Source: G963663315 sp965116335 (GTDB lineage: Bacteria > Pseudomonadota > Gammaproteobacteria > Arenicellales > Poriferihabitantaceae). From it: DNA of 64,000 bases. Shown here one piece after another: positions 37,096 to 46,286 of the stretch. The notes under the pieces are model-generated. The model did not search any database. It had not been told where the DNA came from and saw only the letters and a program-made list of their open reading frames with translations. A program made the position numbers and the translations under genes. How positions within the stretch are numbered: position 1 is the first letter of the stretch; each line of letters begins with the position of its first letter. The stretch lies in NCBI GenBank assembly GCA_965116335.1, contig OZ220677.1:124001-188000 (forward strand), written 5' to 3'.

Positions 37096-38229
37096 TCAAG
37101 GGCCAGAAAACGGGAGTGACATGATCCGGCCACAGCGAGAGCCATGCCCTGGAATCTGTATCTGGACACGGGTATCCGGTATGCAGTGGTCTTTATGGAT
37201 CATCGCCAATGCCACATTGTTTTTGAAACGTGGCGACCAGATTGCGGTGGTCACTGCGCCGACGGGTTGCTTATCAGAGAAGACCAGCCAGGGTTTTTGG
37301 CACGGCGGGCAGGGGGCACCGTCAAACAATACTCCGCGAATGATCTGGCGCACTCCATCAGTTGCAATTTTGCGGAGCGCATCCAGCCCGATAAAATCAA
37401 TCGATCCATCCAGCTGGCAGAAACGATCAAGGGCACATTCAAGCGGGTTGTTTTCGCGGGTCATGTCATTGCCGTAGGAAAGTAGTCCACTTTCGACCCG
37501 TTCGATCAGGTTCGGGCTGCCTGGAGCGATATTCAGGTCATGGCCTGCCTCCCATAAGGCATCCCACAATTCCAGTCCCAATGCCGGTTTTGCGGGATAG
37601 ATCTCGAATCCGCCCTGTTTGCTATACCCCGACCGGGCTACGATATGCAGATGCTTGCGAAACTCGAGTTTTTCAAACCGGAAATAACGCATATCACGCA
37701 CCGTATCGCCAAAAATACGGGCCATCAATTCATCGGACTGTGGCCCTTGCACTGACAGCGGCCAGACATCCGGTTCATCAATCTCGACATTCAGGCGCAT
37801 GCCGGTCGCCAGTCCCTTGGTCCACAATAATATATCGGAGTCGGAAATCGACAGCCAGAAATGATCTTCGGCGAGTTTCAGGATAACCGGGTCATTCAGC
37901 ATGCCGCCCTGGTCATCCACCATCGGCGCATACAGGCACTGTCCCGGCTGTGCCCGGCGCAGGTCACGCGGTGTCATGAATTGCGTCAGCCAGGCGGCAT
38001 CCGGGCCACGCAGCTCAACCTGCCGCTGGCAGCCTACGTCCCAGAGTTGCACATATTCTTTCAGGTGCCAGTAATCTTCCGCGACTGACCGGCGAAACCC
38101 CTTGGGCAGAATCGTATGATTGACAACCGAATAACCGGAAACGCCGAGCGATTCGATACGCGGAGTATAAGGAGTCGCCCGTATCCGGCGTGATACCAGT
38201 AGTCTGGGCGTGGTTACTTCGACCACCAT
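37096..38229 (-). CDS. dmdA: DmdA-family THF-dependent methyltransferase (DMSP demethylase-like)
   Basis: A 377-residue GcvT-fold enzyme that resembles DmdA much more than GcvT: SRRIRATPYTPRIESLGV near the start, VVNHTILPKGF, EDYWHLKEYVQLWDV, RSGYSKQGGFEIY and NLIERVESGLLSYGND follow the order in Pelagibacter DmdA. DmdA moves a methyl group from dimethylsulfoniopropionate to THF, giving methylmercaptopropionate. DmdA-like relatives with other substrates exist and the dmdBCD genes are not in the window, so the substrate is inferred. The start overlaps the upstream HIUase-like gene by 16 bp, indicating coupled translation. Confidence 0.75.
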   Translation of the reverse strand: MVVEVTTPRLLVSRRIRATPYTPRIESLGVSGYSVVNHTILPKGFRRSVAEDYWHLKEYVQLWDVGCQRQVELRGPDAAWLTQFMTPRDLRRAQPGQCLYAPMVDDQGGMLNDPVILKLAEDHFWLSISDSDILLWTKGLATGMRLNVEIDEPDVWPLSVQGPQSDELMARIFGDTVRDMRYFRFEKLEFRKHLHIVARSGYSKQGGFEIYPAKPALGLELWDALWEAGHDLNIAPGSPNLIERVESGLLSYGNDMTRENNPLECALDRFCQLDGSIDFIGLDALRKIATDGVRQIIRGVLFDGAPCPPCQKPWLVFSDKQPVGAVTTAIWSPRFKNNVALAMIHKDHCIPDTRVQIQIPGHGSRCGRIMSLPFSGP

Positions 38230-38564
38230 ACTGAATAGGAATGAGGGGATAACATGACCGGGATGTGGCAGCGCGTCTTTGAAGCGGGTATGACGAAGCG
38301 TACAACCACTGTCTTGACGATTGATTGACCATCCATTTGTGGCATGGATCGGGAGAAATAATCGGCGCTGTGCAGGATGAGTTCATAGTCGCCACCGATG
38401 TCAACGGAGTCAACCGACTCGCAAATCCGGCCTTGTGCGTCCGTGAAAACGTCAAATACCAGTGTCTTTGTGCTGTTTCCCTGACAGCGGAAAAGACAGG
38501 CGCGAATTCCCGCCGCCGAAGCGCCCGTGACCGAATCGAGAATGTGCGAGGAAACTACAGTCAT
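38214..38564 (-). CDS. Transthyretin/HIUase-like protein
   Basis: A 116-residue protein of the transthyretin/5-hydroxyisourate hydrolase fold. SSHILDSVTGASAAGI (5-20) matches the HIUase start with its catalytic His, FTDAQGRICE the DGR segment, and CHIPVMLSPHSYS the HVPLLLSPYSY strand with the second His. The hallmark C-terminal YRGS is replaced by WWSK, so true HIUase activity is doubtful. It lies 6 bp after the TPP enzyme and overlaps the dmdA start, so it belongs to this cluster rather than to a purine operon. Confidence 0.7.
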   Translation of the reverse strand: MTVVSSHILDSVTGASAAGIRACLFRCQGNSTKTLVFDVFTDAQGRICESVDSVDIGGDYELILHSADYFSRSMPQMDGQSIVKTVVVRFVIPASKTRCHIPVMLSPHSYSVWWSK

Positions 38565-38570
38565 TGCCGG

Positions 38571-40271
38571 TTATTCGATGGATGCCTTGTCCCGTTTACT
38601 GGTTGTGGCCAGCACAATCGGGCTGATATGTCCGACTGTCCTGACATTCACGCAGGCGGTTTTGCCGCTGGCAATTGCCCGCCGGATTGCAGGTACGATA
38701 TGCTGGCGTTGTTCCACCAGCTCGCCATACCCCCCAAGCCCCTCGAACATTGTGTGGAAGGGAATGTCGCGGAAATCCGTGGCAAAATGTTGTTGATTGG
38801 CAAACAGGCGTTCCTGTTGTTGGGAAATACAATCCAGACCACCGTTGTTGTCGATGACCACCACAATCGGCAGGTTTTCCTGAAAGGAGGCTTCGATACT
38901 GGAACCACCGGACAGAAATGCACCGTCTCCACTGATGACAACCACATTGCGCCGCGGATTATCAAGTTTTGCGGCGGTCGCGAACGGGACACCGACACCG
39001 AGCATACTGAAACTGCCGGGATGCAGGACATGATCGAGTTTCTGCCCTTTCCAGCCAGCGATGTTGATTGCGATTTCCGACCAGAAATGGGTGTTGCCGC
39101 CGTCAATCACCAGACAGTCCCGCTCTCCCATCGCGGTTTGCACGTCAAGAGCCAGCTGCAACGGATGGATGCCGTCACCGTCCAGTTGGGGAAGTTCGGT
39201 GATCGTTTGATCGACCCATTGCCCCCGTTTCTCCCGGTTGGCGTCGAGCCAGTCCCGACTGAAAGGCTCCAGCGTCTTCAGCGACTCGAAGAATGCTATG
39301 GGGTCACTCAACAGCGTATAATCGGCTGCGCGGTTGAACTCGATTTCCTCATGTGATCCGTTGACGCAGATCAGCTTGCTCGATTCAGGAAAAAGTGGCG
39401 GATTGCCGAAATTCATCTGGTTGTCGAGACGTGCCCCCACCATGATGATGACATCTGACTCATGCAGGGCGAACCCGGATGGCGCATACTGGTGGATGTC
39501 GGCCAGTCCCATATAAACGGGGCACTCCTCGCCCATAAGTTTCTGGTGGTATGGCACATTGAAAACCGGAATGCCAAGCAGGCGGGCGGTATCTTCGAGT
39601 TGTGATTCTGCCCTTGCCCACCATACTCCGTGTCCGCCGATGAGTACCGGCTTTCTGGCGTTGCCTATCAGGCTCAGGATTTCGGACAAATCATCCGGGC
39701 ATGGCCAGGCTCTTGCAGGCGGTTGCATCGTGCGGTCAAACGGACGCTCGTCCCGCATCGCGTTTTCCGGGTATGAACTGAACATGATGTCCACCGGCAC
39801 ACTCAAATGTACCGCTCCCGGATAGCCGCTTAGCGCAATTTTCCAGGCGCGGTCGACAAATTCCGATATGCGTTCGCCAGCGGTGACTGATGCGCTGTAC
39901 TTGGTCAGCGGAGCCGCGATCGCGACATCATCAATTTCCTTGAAGCCGCCGCTGCCCTGCCGCTTGAATGTGCTTGAGCCGGTAATAAAAATGACCGGAG
40001 AGCGCTCTCCCCAGGCTTCCATCATGGCTGGAACGGCATTGGCGAAGCCTTCCGGCCCGACCAGACAGACAGCCGGGTTACGGGTGAGCCGGGTATATCC
40101 GTCGGCCAGATGCCCGGCTACCTGCTCATGCGGAGCGTTCATCACTGCAATACCGCACTGCATGAATCCTTCAAGAGCGGGATTGCAAAAACCGCCGCTC
40201 AGGGTGAAAACCCGGGTAACGCCTTTTTCCTGCAAGGCCCGTGCCAGTAATATGCCGCCACGTACTTTCAT
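38571..40271 (-). CDS. TPP-dependent enzyme (acetolactate-synthase-like)
   Basis: A 566-residue three-domain thiamine-diphosphate enzyme. The catalytic Glu49 is in NAPHEQVAGHLADGYTR; the TPP motif begins at GDGAFLSGGSSIEASF and ends in NN (IDNNGG). The middle domain (RKPVLIGGHGVWWARAESQ) is ALS-like. Candidates include 2-hydroxyacyl lyase, 2-oxoacid decarboxylase or a carboligase; it does not look like a sulfoacetaldehyde acetyltransferase. Its ATG overlaps the stop of the hydroxyacid oxidase by one base, so the two probably act in sequence on a 2-hydroxy/2-oxo acid. Confidence 0.75.
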   Translation of the reverse strand: MKVRGGILLARALQEKGVTRVFTLSGGFCNPALEGFMQCGIAVMNAPHEQVAGHLADGYTRLTRNPAVCLVGPEGFANAVPAMMEAWGERSPVIFITGSSTFKRQGSGGFKEIDDVAIAAPLTKYSASVTAGERISEFVDRAWKIALSGYPGAVHLSVPVDIMFSSYPENAMRDERPFDRTMQPPARAWPCPDDLSEILSLIGNARKPVLIGGHGVWWARAESQLEDTARLLGIPVFNVPYHQKLMGEECPVYMGLADIHQYAPSGFALHESDVIIMVGARLDNQMNFGNPPLFPESSKLICVNGSHEEIEFNRAADYTLLSDPIAFFESLKTLEPFSRDWLDANREKRGQWVDQTITELPQLDGDGIHPLQLALDVQTAMGERDCLVIDGGNTHFWSEIAINIAGWKGQKLDHVLHPGSFSMLGVGVPFATAAKLDNPRRNVVVISGDGAFLSGGSSIEASFQENLPIVVVIDNNGGLDCISQQQERLFANQQHFATDFRDIPFHTMFEGLGGYGELVEQRQHIVPAIRRAIASGKTACVNVRTVGHISPIVLATTSKRDKASIE

Positions 40272-41389
40272 CAGACTGTGCCGATCACCACGTTGCGATC
40301 CACCTCATTGATATCCGGCTTGCCGATTTGTGCCAGTGTGGTATCGACCTGTCGAGTCAGAGTCTCAATGACATCATTCAAACCGGGTTCTCCGCCGCCA
40401 CCGATGGCATACAGGAATGGTCGCCCCAGCATCACGAAATCAGCACCGAGCGCGAGTGCTTTGACAATGGATTCTCCGCTGCGAACTCCGCTGTCGAAAA
40501 GGATAGTGAGGTCTTCACCGACAGTTGCCCGGATTGCAGGCAGCGCTTCGATCGCCGCAGGTGCTCCGTCGAGTTGGCGCCCCCCATGATTGGATACATA
40601 AATCGCGTCCACTCCGGCCTCCTGAATACTAGCGGCATCGTCTGGCGACAGCACGCCCTTGACTGCCAGCTTGCCTTTCCAGAGATCGCGTAGACGGTCG
40701 AGGAATTGCAGATCCACTTTGCCACGGCTCTCGTTGCGGACAAATTTTCCGCTACTGCCTGCGTTGTTGGCGACTGCTGGCACGCCTTTCAATAATGTAG
40801 AAATGGACCATACGGGGTGAGTCGCAAAATCCAGAAACTGTTTGACCCCGATTTTCAATGGCGCCTGAAAGCCGTTGCGTTGTTCGCGCGGGCGCGCCGC
40901 GACCATCGGCACATCAACGGTCAGAATGAGGGTGTCATAGCCCGCATCCCCGGCTCGCCGGACCATATCAAAAGCGATTTCCTCCGACTGGCCGACATAC
41001 AGCTGGAACCAGGCACACTCGCCGGCGCGTTGCCGGGTGACTTCAATGTTGCTTGAGGCCATTGTGGACAGTCCCAACGGAATGTTGTACCGGCGCGCCG
41101 CCGCCGCCAGCATTTTATCAGCATCGGGCCAGGCGAGATCACACATACCCATCGGGGCAATGCCGAACGGCCGGTCCCATTCGCGGCCCAGGCATGTCTT
41201 CTTGATATTGCGGTTTTCGACATTCATCAATACCCGCGGTTGCAAACGAATTCGTTCGAGCCGCTCGCGATTCAGGTCAGCGGCAATCTCATCCCCCGCC
41301 GCCCCGTCGATATAATCGAATATGATCCTCGGTTGGCGACGCTTCGCCGCTGTGCGGGCATCATCCAGTGTGAAGAATCTGGCGGGCAT
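40271..41389 (-). CDS. FMN-dependent 2-hydroxyacid oxidase/dehydrogenase
   Basis: A 372-residue flavoenzyme of the glycolate oxidase / L-lactate dehydrogenase family. ATG 41389 (MPARFFTLDDARTAAKRR) is chosen, because upstream codons lie in the preceding gene. FIFDYIDGAAGDE-type start (IIFDYIDGAAGDE), LYVGQSEEIAF, the active-site His268 and Arg271 (YVSNHGGRQLDG) and the FMN phosphate site DSGVRSGESIVKAL are all present. It would oxidise an L-2-hydroxy acid to a 2-oxo acid; which one is unknown. Neighbour enzymes suggest the product goes to the TPP enzyme. Confidence 0.85.
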   Translation of the reverse strand: MPARFFTLDDARTAAKRRQPRIIFDYIDGAAGDEIAADLNRERLERIRLQPRVLMNVENRNIKKTCLGREWDRPFGIAPMGMCDLAWPDADKMLAAAARRYNIPLGLSTMASSNIEVTRQRAGECAWFQLYVGQSEEIAFDMVRRAGDAGYDTLILTVDVPMVAARPREQRNGFQAPLKIGVKQFLDFATHPVWSISTLLKGVPAVANNAGSSGKFVRNESRGKVDLQFLDRLRDLWKGKLAVKGVLSPDDAASIQEAGVDAIYVSNHGGRQLDGAPAAIEALPAIRATVGEDLTILFDSGVRSGESIVKALALGADFVMLGRPFLYAIGGGGEPGLNDVIETLTRQVDTTLAQIGKPDINEVDRNVVIGTV

Positions 41390-41396
41390 CAAGCAG

Positions 41397-42326
41397 TCAG
41401 GATGCGGCTGCAAACCGTTGTGTATTTTCCCGATAGTTCGCGCATTTTCGCAGATAGCGGGCGGCACTGACCGGCATGGGCACACGAACGTTGGATATCC
41501 AGGTGATCAATTCCTTGCCGTCCTGGAGCAGTCTGGTTCCATGTTTGATATGACGCTCCAGCCCGGAGCATGCCGTTGCGGGAATCTTCGCCCGGAAATT
41601 CAATATCTTTTCTCCGTCGGCGACAAATTCCGGCCAGATGGTCAGATAATCCGGGTCGCTACGCAGGATTTCGCTTTCATTTTTCGCGATCAGGATGAAA
41701 TCATCGATCAGTTCCCCGGAGCCTGCAAACCACTCCAGACAGCAGATTGAGCGTTTTATATCCAGCCCGATCTGGTCGATATCGCGCATTGCCTGTGCAA
41801 TCTTCCGATAGCGGCTGCAATAATAATCGGCAATCGACATGGTAAATACCTTGACTGGCTCTCCCCAGAGTTCATCGACGCCTTCCTCGCCACTATGATG
41901 CTTGACATTACCGCTCAGGGATAGCGCTTCGGATAAGCAACTGGAACACTGGCGCATCAGATCATCGTCCGTAGTGACATGAATACCGCGTTGCTCCAGA
42001 TCGACGATGGTTGTGAATATGTCTGTCGCCCGATTGAACAGGGCCCCGGCCAGCATAGCGGCGTTGACTCGCTTGCGCTGCTCATCGGTTTCCTGCTGCC
42101 AGGCGCGTCTCACCTCATCGAGTTTTTCGCCGGGGGTATTGATGCCGGGCTCGGTATGGTGGAAGGTTCTGCGAGTCAGGGCATCGAGCAGTTTCTTCTT
42201 TTCAGAGAGTGATTCCTCGGGGGGTTCGTAGTAACGAATCCAGTAACCATCGAAATAGATATGGTCGACCTTGTCGATCTGGCGGATCTGACCATTCTCG
42301 CCGTCGCCCGCTTTGCACGTAGCCAT
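41397..42326 (-). CDS. Unknown conserved-looking protein in catabolic cluster
   Basis: A 309-residue, largely helical soluble protein that I do not recognise. ATG 42326 (MATCKAGDGENG) is preferred to a TTG at 42362. Features: YFDGYWIRYYEPP near the N-terminus, a charged helical region (RAWQQETDEQRKRVNAAML), paired cysteines (QCSSCLSEA and RSICCLEWF) and a His-rich spot (VKHHSGEEG). No signal peptide or membrane segment. It ends 7 bp before the hydroxyacid oxidase and begins about 43 bp after the aminotransferase, so it is almost certainly co-expressed with both. Confidence 0.7.
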   Translation of the reverse strand: MATCKAGDGENGQIRQIDKVDHIYFDGYWIRYYEPPEESLSEKKKLLDALTRRTFHHTEPGINTPGEKLDEVRRAWQQETDEQRKRVNAAMLAGALFNRATDIFTTIVDLEQRGIHVTTDDDLMRQCSSCLSEALSLSGNVKHHSGEEGVDELWGEPVKVFTMSIADYYCSRYRKIAQAMRDIDQIGLDIKRSICCLEWFAGSGELIDDFILIAKNESEILRSDPDYLTIWPEFVADGEKILNFRAKIPATACSGLERHIKHGTRLLQDGKELITWISNVRVPMPVSAARYLRKCANYRENTQRFAAAS

Positions 42327-42369
42327 TTTGTAATTGTCCGCTATTTTGCGAAGGGTGACCAATCAAAAG

Positions 42370-43740
42370 CTAATGATCCAGAATTTGCAGGGTTTCATCG
42401 AGACTGACCCGGATCAGATCATGAAGATCGTCTATTTGCGCCTTGTTGATGATCAACGGAGGACAAACAACCATCGTGTCTCCAATGGCACGCATGACCA
42501 AGCCGTTTTTCATGCTCACGTCACGGCAGATGATACCGGCGCCGTCTTTGCCCTTGTTATCATATTTCTCCTTCGTTTCCTTGTTTTTAACCAGTTCAAT
42601 AGCACCCAGGAAACCGACCCCTCGTGTTTCACCGACCAGTGGATGATCGCCCAGAGAAGCGATTTTTGACTGAAGATAATCCATCGTATGATCCCTGGCC
42701 TGCTCGATGATTCGTTCCTGACGCAGAATCTCGAGGTTCTTCAGAGCCACCGCACAGGCCACCGGATGCCCGGAATACGTGTAGCCGTGCATGAACTCGC
42801 CGCCTTTTGTATCCAGAACTTCGGCGACCCGATCCGCAATCATCACTGCCCCGACAGGCTGATAACCGGAAGACAGTCCCTTTGCCAGAGTCATCAAATC
42901 GGCCTCGATGCAGTAGGTATCTACACCGAACCACTCCCCGGTACGTCCAAATCCGCAAATGACCTCATCGGCGCACAGCAAGACATCGTATTTCCGGCAG
43001 ATGCGGTTGATTTCCGGCCAATAAGTATCAGGCGGTACAATAACGCCTCCGGCACCCTGTACCGGCTCCGCGATAAAGGCCGCCACCCGGTCGGCGCCCA
43101 CCTCCAGTATCTTTTTCTCCAGCGCCGCGGCACATTGCAGGCCGAACTCTGAACGGTCCAGACCGCCGCCCTCACGGTAGTGATAGGGTTGGGCGATATG
43201 CTCGATGTTCGGGATCGGCAGTCCCCCCTGGGAGTGGATGCCGTGCATGCCGCCGAGGCTACCTCCGGCCATGGTGCTGCCATGATAGGCATTGTGGCGG
43301 CTGATCACGATATTGCGGTCAGGCTTGCCCTGGCATTCCCAGAAGTACCGTACCATTCTGATTACGGTATCGTTGCCATCAGAGCCTGAGCTACCGAAAA
43401 ATGTCCGGTTGATATGCGCCGGAGTGACGCTTGCCAGCATTTCGGCCAGCTCGACCGCAGGTAACTGGGCCGTCTGGAAGAAGCTGTTGTAATAGGGCAA
43501 CTGCTCCATCTGTAGCTTGGCCGCCTCAGCCAACTCAGTTCTCCCGTAGCCGATGTTGACGCACCACAGACCGGACATCCCGTCCAGGTATTTTTTGCCA
43601 TCGCTGTCATAAATATAGATATTCTCGGCACCGACAATAATCCGTGTCCCCCGTTTATACATATCGGTATGGTCGGTAAAGGGATGGATGTAGTGTCTGC
43701 GGTCAAGAGCCTGTAGTTCGGCTGTATCGTATTGTCGCAT
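42370..43740 (-). CDS. Class III (omega) aminotransferase
   Basis: A 456-residue PLP enzyme. The PLP lysine is Lys287 (TLAKGLSSGYQPVGAV), the cofactor Asp258 is in CADEVICGFGRTG, and the phosphate-binding GSSGSDGND and YHGSTMAGGSLGG segments fit the omega-amino acid:pyruvate type. Taurine, putrescine, beta-alanine or similar amines are possible donors. With sat just upstream, taurine to sulfoacetaldehyde is an attractive but unproven idea, because no Xsc is seen. First gene after sat, 43 bp downstream. Confidence 0.85.
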   Translation of the reverse strand: MRQYDTAELQALDRRHYIHPFTDHTDMYKRGTRIIVGAENIYIYDSDGKKYLDGMSGLWCVNIGYGRTELAEAAKLQMEQLPYYNSFFQTAQLPAVELAEMLASVTPAHINRTFFGSSGSDGNDTVIRMVRYFWECQGKPDRNIVISRHNAYHGSTMAGGSLGGMHGIHSQGGLPIPNIEHIAQPYHYREGGGLDRSEFGLQCAAALEKKILEVGADRVAAFIAEPVQGAGGVIVPPDTYWPEINRICRKYDVLLCADEVICGFGRTGEWFGVDTYCIEADLMTLAKGLSSGYQPVGAVMIADRVAEVLDTKGGEFMHGYTYSGHPVACAVALKNLEILRQERIIEQARDHTMDYLQSKIASLGDHPLVGETRGVGFLGAIELVKNKETKEKYDNKGKDGAGIICRDVSMKNGLVMRAIGDTMVVCPPLIINKAQIDDLHDLIRVSLDETLQILDH

Positions 43741-43783
43741 GGGGATGTATGTTAGTTGGTGGGGGCTGAATGGGTTTGCAGAA

Positions 43784-44983
43784 TTATTCCGATTGGTTCG
43801 ACTGGTAGTAATCCATCAGTATTCTGGCGACTTCCGGGCGCGAGAACTCAGGTGGAGGAGCGATTCCTTCGGACAGCATTTCCCGTACCCGGGTTCCCGA
43901 TAAAATAACGAAATCCGAAAGTGTATGATCAGGTGCCTCGCGCATCATAACCACTTTGTTTAATTTTTTCGAGTATGCGGTATGGTCTGCATTGAATATC
44001 TCGATCTCAAGCACTCCCTGCGGAATTTCGTCCTCGAAAATCGTCTGGGCATCGAAAGCGCCGTAATAGTCGCCGATACCAGCATGATCACGGCCTATGA
44101 TGAAATGGGTAGCCCCCATGTTTTGACGGAAAATGGCATGCAGCACAGCCTCCCTCGGCCCGGCGTAGAGCATATCAAAGCCGTATCCGCTAATCATCAT
44201 TGTATTCGCGGGGAAGTAGTTTTTAACCATGCTCCGGATCGCGGCGTCCCGGACATCGGCTGGAATATCTCCGGGTTTGAGTTTGCCCAGCAACATGTGA
44301 ATGACACAGCCATCCGCCCCGGTCCTGTCCATCGCGATGCGGCATAATTCTTCATGTGCGCGGTGCATCGGATTGCGAGTCTGGAATGCGACCACCCGGT
44401 TCCAGCCATTGGCTTCAATCTGTTTCCGGATTTGGTATGCGGTGCGGAATGTTTGTGAGAATACGGTCTTGAAATAGCTGAAATTGAGGACTTGTATCGG
44501 TCCGGATAACAGGATTCTGCCCTGGGCGAGAAATTCAGCGACTCCGGGGTGCGCCGTATCCCGGGTGCGGTAAACCTGCTCGCAGATTTGTGTCATGTCG
44601 TCTTCTGACATGGATTCGATGTCATTGACCTGCATGATCGCGAGAGCCGGATGACCGTCTACATTGGGGTCCAGCAAGGCGATGGTCTGCCCGACTTCAA
44701 TACGCCCGGCCTGTTCCTGCTCAACCAGACAAACCACCGGCGTCGGCCAGAACAATCCATCCGTGGTCTGCATACGGCTGGCGACACTCATGCTGTCCGC
44801 CTTGTTCATGAACCCGTCAAGCGGTGTGAAATAGCCGGCCCCCAGCATAACGGCATTGGCCGCTCCGGCAGAACTCAACAATACGCTGTCCAGTGTGCCA
44901 CAACGAGCTTCGAGCTCCTGTCGTTGTTCCGTGTTGCGAACATAAAGCGGGCGCAACTGATTGGAAGCGTGGGGTTTGATCAT
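43784..44983 (-). CDS. sat: Sulfate adenylyltransferase (ATP sulfurylase)
   Basis: A 399-residue single-chain ATP sulfurylase that interconverts sulfate + ATP and APS + PPi. The active-site motif QTRNPMHRAHEEL and the GRDHAGIGDYYGAFDAQ segment are clear. This homo-oligomeric form, distinct from CysDN, is used in sulfur oxidisers and sulfate reducers, as well as for assimilation in some bacteria. No aprAB or APS kinase adjoins it here. It stands 82 bp after aroG and heads the catabolic cluster, so it might convert released sulfite/sulfate. Confidence 0.93.
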   Translation of the reverse strand: MIKPHASNQLRPLYVRNTEQRQELEARCGTLDSVLLSSAGAANAVMLGAGYFTPLDGFMNKADSMSVASRMQTTDGLFWPTPVVCLVEQEQAGRIEVGQTIALLDPNVDGHPALAIMQVNDIESMSEDDMTQICEQVYRTRDTAHPGVAEFLAQGRILLSGPIQVLNFSYFKTVFSQTFRTAYQIRKQIEANGWNRVVAFQTRNPMHRAHEELCRIAMDRTGADGCVIHMLLGKLKPGDIPADVRDAAIRSMVKNYFPANTMMISGYGFDMLYAGPREAVLHAIFRQNMGATHFIIGRDHAGIGDYYGAFDAQTIFEDEIPQGVLEIEIFNADHTAYSKKLNKVVMMREAPDHTLSDFVILSGTRVREMLSEGIAPPPEFSRPEVARILMDYYQSNQSE

Positions 44984-45065
44984 ATTGGCTTCGGGTGAAA
45001 TTCAGGCATCAATCCGGGTAATCCCTGAAATCGGTGAAATCCGACAATCCGGGTGAACGGCTGCA

Positions 45066-46145
45066 TCAGGCACCGCGACGCTGCCGAACAGCGTCTGCAA
45101 GTGTAGCCAGCATCTTCTCAGTCGTGTCCATATCGGTACAGGCATCGGTGATACTCTGGCCATAAGTGTTCGCTTGACCATCCACCACTTCCTGGCGTCC
45201 GGCTACCAGATGGCTCTCGATCATGGCGCCGGTGATTCTCTGGTCTCCGCACGCTACCTGTGCTGCCACATCGGCACAGACTCCTTGCTGGTTTTCATGT
45301 ACCTTGCCGCTATTGGCGTGACTGAAGTCAATCATCACTTGCGCCCGTAATCCGGCTGCGGTCAGCTTTTCACACGCCTCGTTCACGCTTTGTCGGTCGT
45401 AGTTCGGTGATTTGCCGCCACGCAAAATGACATGGCAGTCCGGGTTACCGGTGGTGCTGAAAATAGCGGATTGTCCCGATTTGGTCAATGACAGGAAATG
45501 GTGGGGTCTGGCGGCTGCCCGCAACCCATCCACGGCAATATCCAGATTACCATTGGTTCCGTTCTTGAATCCGACCGGGCAGGACAGGCCGGAGCTCAGC
45601 TCCCGGTGCACCTGGCTTTCCGTGGTTCTGGCACCGATCGCCCCCCATGAAATCAGGTCGGCGACATACTGTGGAGTGATGATATCCAGATATTCAGTGC
45701 CTGCCGGAACGCCCAGGTCGTTCAGGTCCAGCAATAACTTCCTCGCGGTTCTCAATCCCTTGTTGATGTCGAAGGTATTATTCAAATCCGGGTCATTGAT
45801 CAGTCCTTTCCAGCCTACTGTAGTGCGCGGCTTCTCGAAATATACTCGCATCACGATGACCAGATCCTCCTGATATTTTTCTCTGAGAGGCAGTAACCGC
45901 CTGGCGTATTCGAGCGCCGCAACCGGGTCATGGATTGAGCAGGGGCCGGAGATAACCAGCAGCCGGTCATCGGCTCCCACCAGTATATTGTGGATGGCTT
46001 CCCGGGTGCTTACCGTTGTGGCGATCGAACGGCTGGTTACCGGCAGTTCGGCGTTGATTTTTGCCGGATTGATCACCTTCCTGATGTTGGCAATTCTCAG
46101 GTCGTCCGTCCTGATTCCCGGAGTATCTGTTTTAATGGATGTCAC
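45066..46145 (-). CDS. aroG: DAHP synthase, class I
   Basis: A 359-residue 3-deoxy-D-arabino-heptulosonate-7-phosphate synthase, first step of aromatic amino acid synthesis. Typical segments: LLVISGPCSIHDPVAALEYARR, RVYFEKPRTTVGWKGLINDP, GARTTESQVHRELSSGLSCPVG-type region (seen as ESQVHRELSSGLSCPVGFKN) and DFSHANSGK. It is the AroF/AroG/AroH type; which isozyme cannot be told. It is the most upstream gene of the long minus-strand run and may not share a promoter with the cluster. Confidence 0.93.
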   Translation of the reverse strand: MTSIKTDTPGIRTDDLRIANIRKVINPAKINAELPVTSRSIATTVSTREAIHNILVGADDRLLVISGPCSIHDPVAALEYARRLLPLREKYQEDLVIVMRVYFEKPRTTVGWKGLINDPDLNNTFDINKGLRTARKLLLDLNDLGVPAGTEYLDIITPQYVADLISWGAIGARTTESQVHRELSSGLSCPVGFKNGTNGNLDIAVDGLRAAARPHHFLSLTKSGQSAIFSTTGNPDCHVILRGGKSPNYDRQSVNEACEKLTAAGLRAQVMIDFSHANSGKVHENQQGVCADVAAQVACGDQRITGAMIESHLVAGRQEVVDGQANTYGQSITDACTDMDTTEKMLATLADAVRQRRGA

Positions 46146-46286
46146 GTGCAGGTTCTATTAGTCAAATGATAAGGGCGGATTGTACTTTTATCATCATCAA
46201 CTGTTAAGTGATTATTGCAATAAAATGCTCTTATAATTGATAATCCGGGTTCATTACAACCGATTCTTTCACAGCGAGCTATTATT

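Noticed and set aside
38325..39356. A 343-codon open frame on the plus strand
   Set aside because: Antisense to the TPP enzyme and the HIUase-like gene; the conserved motifs are on the minus strand.
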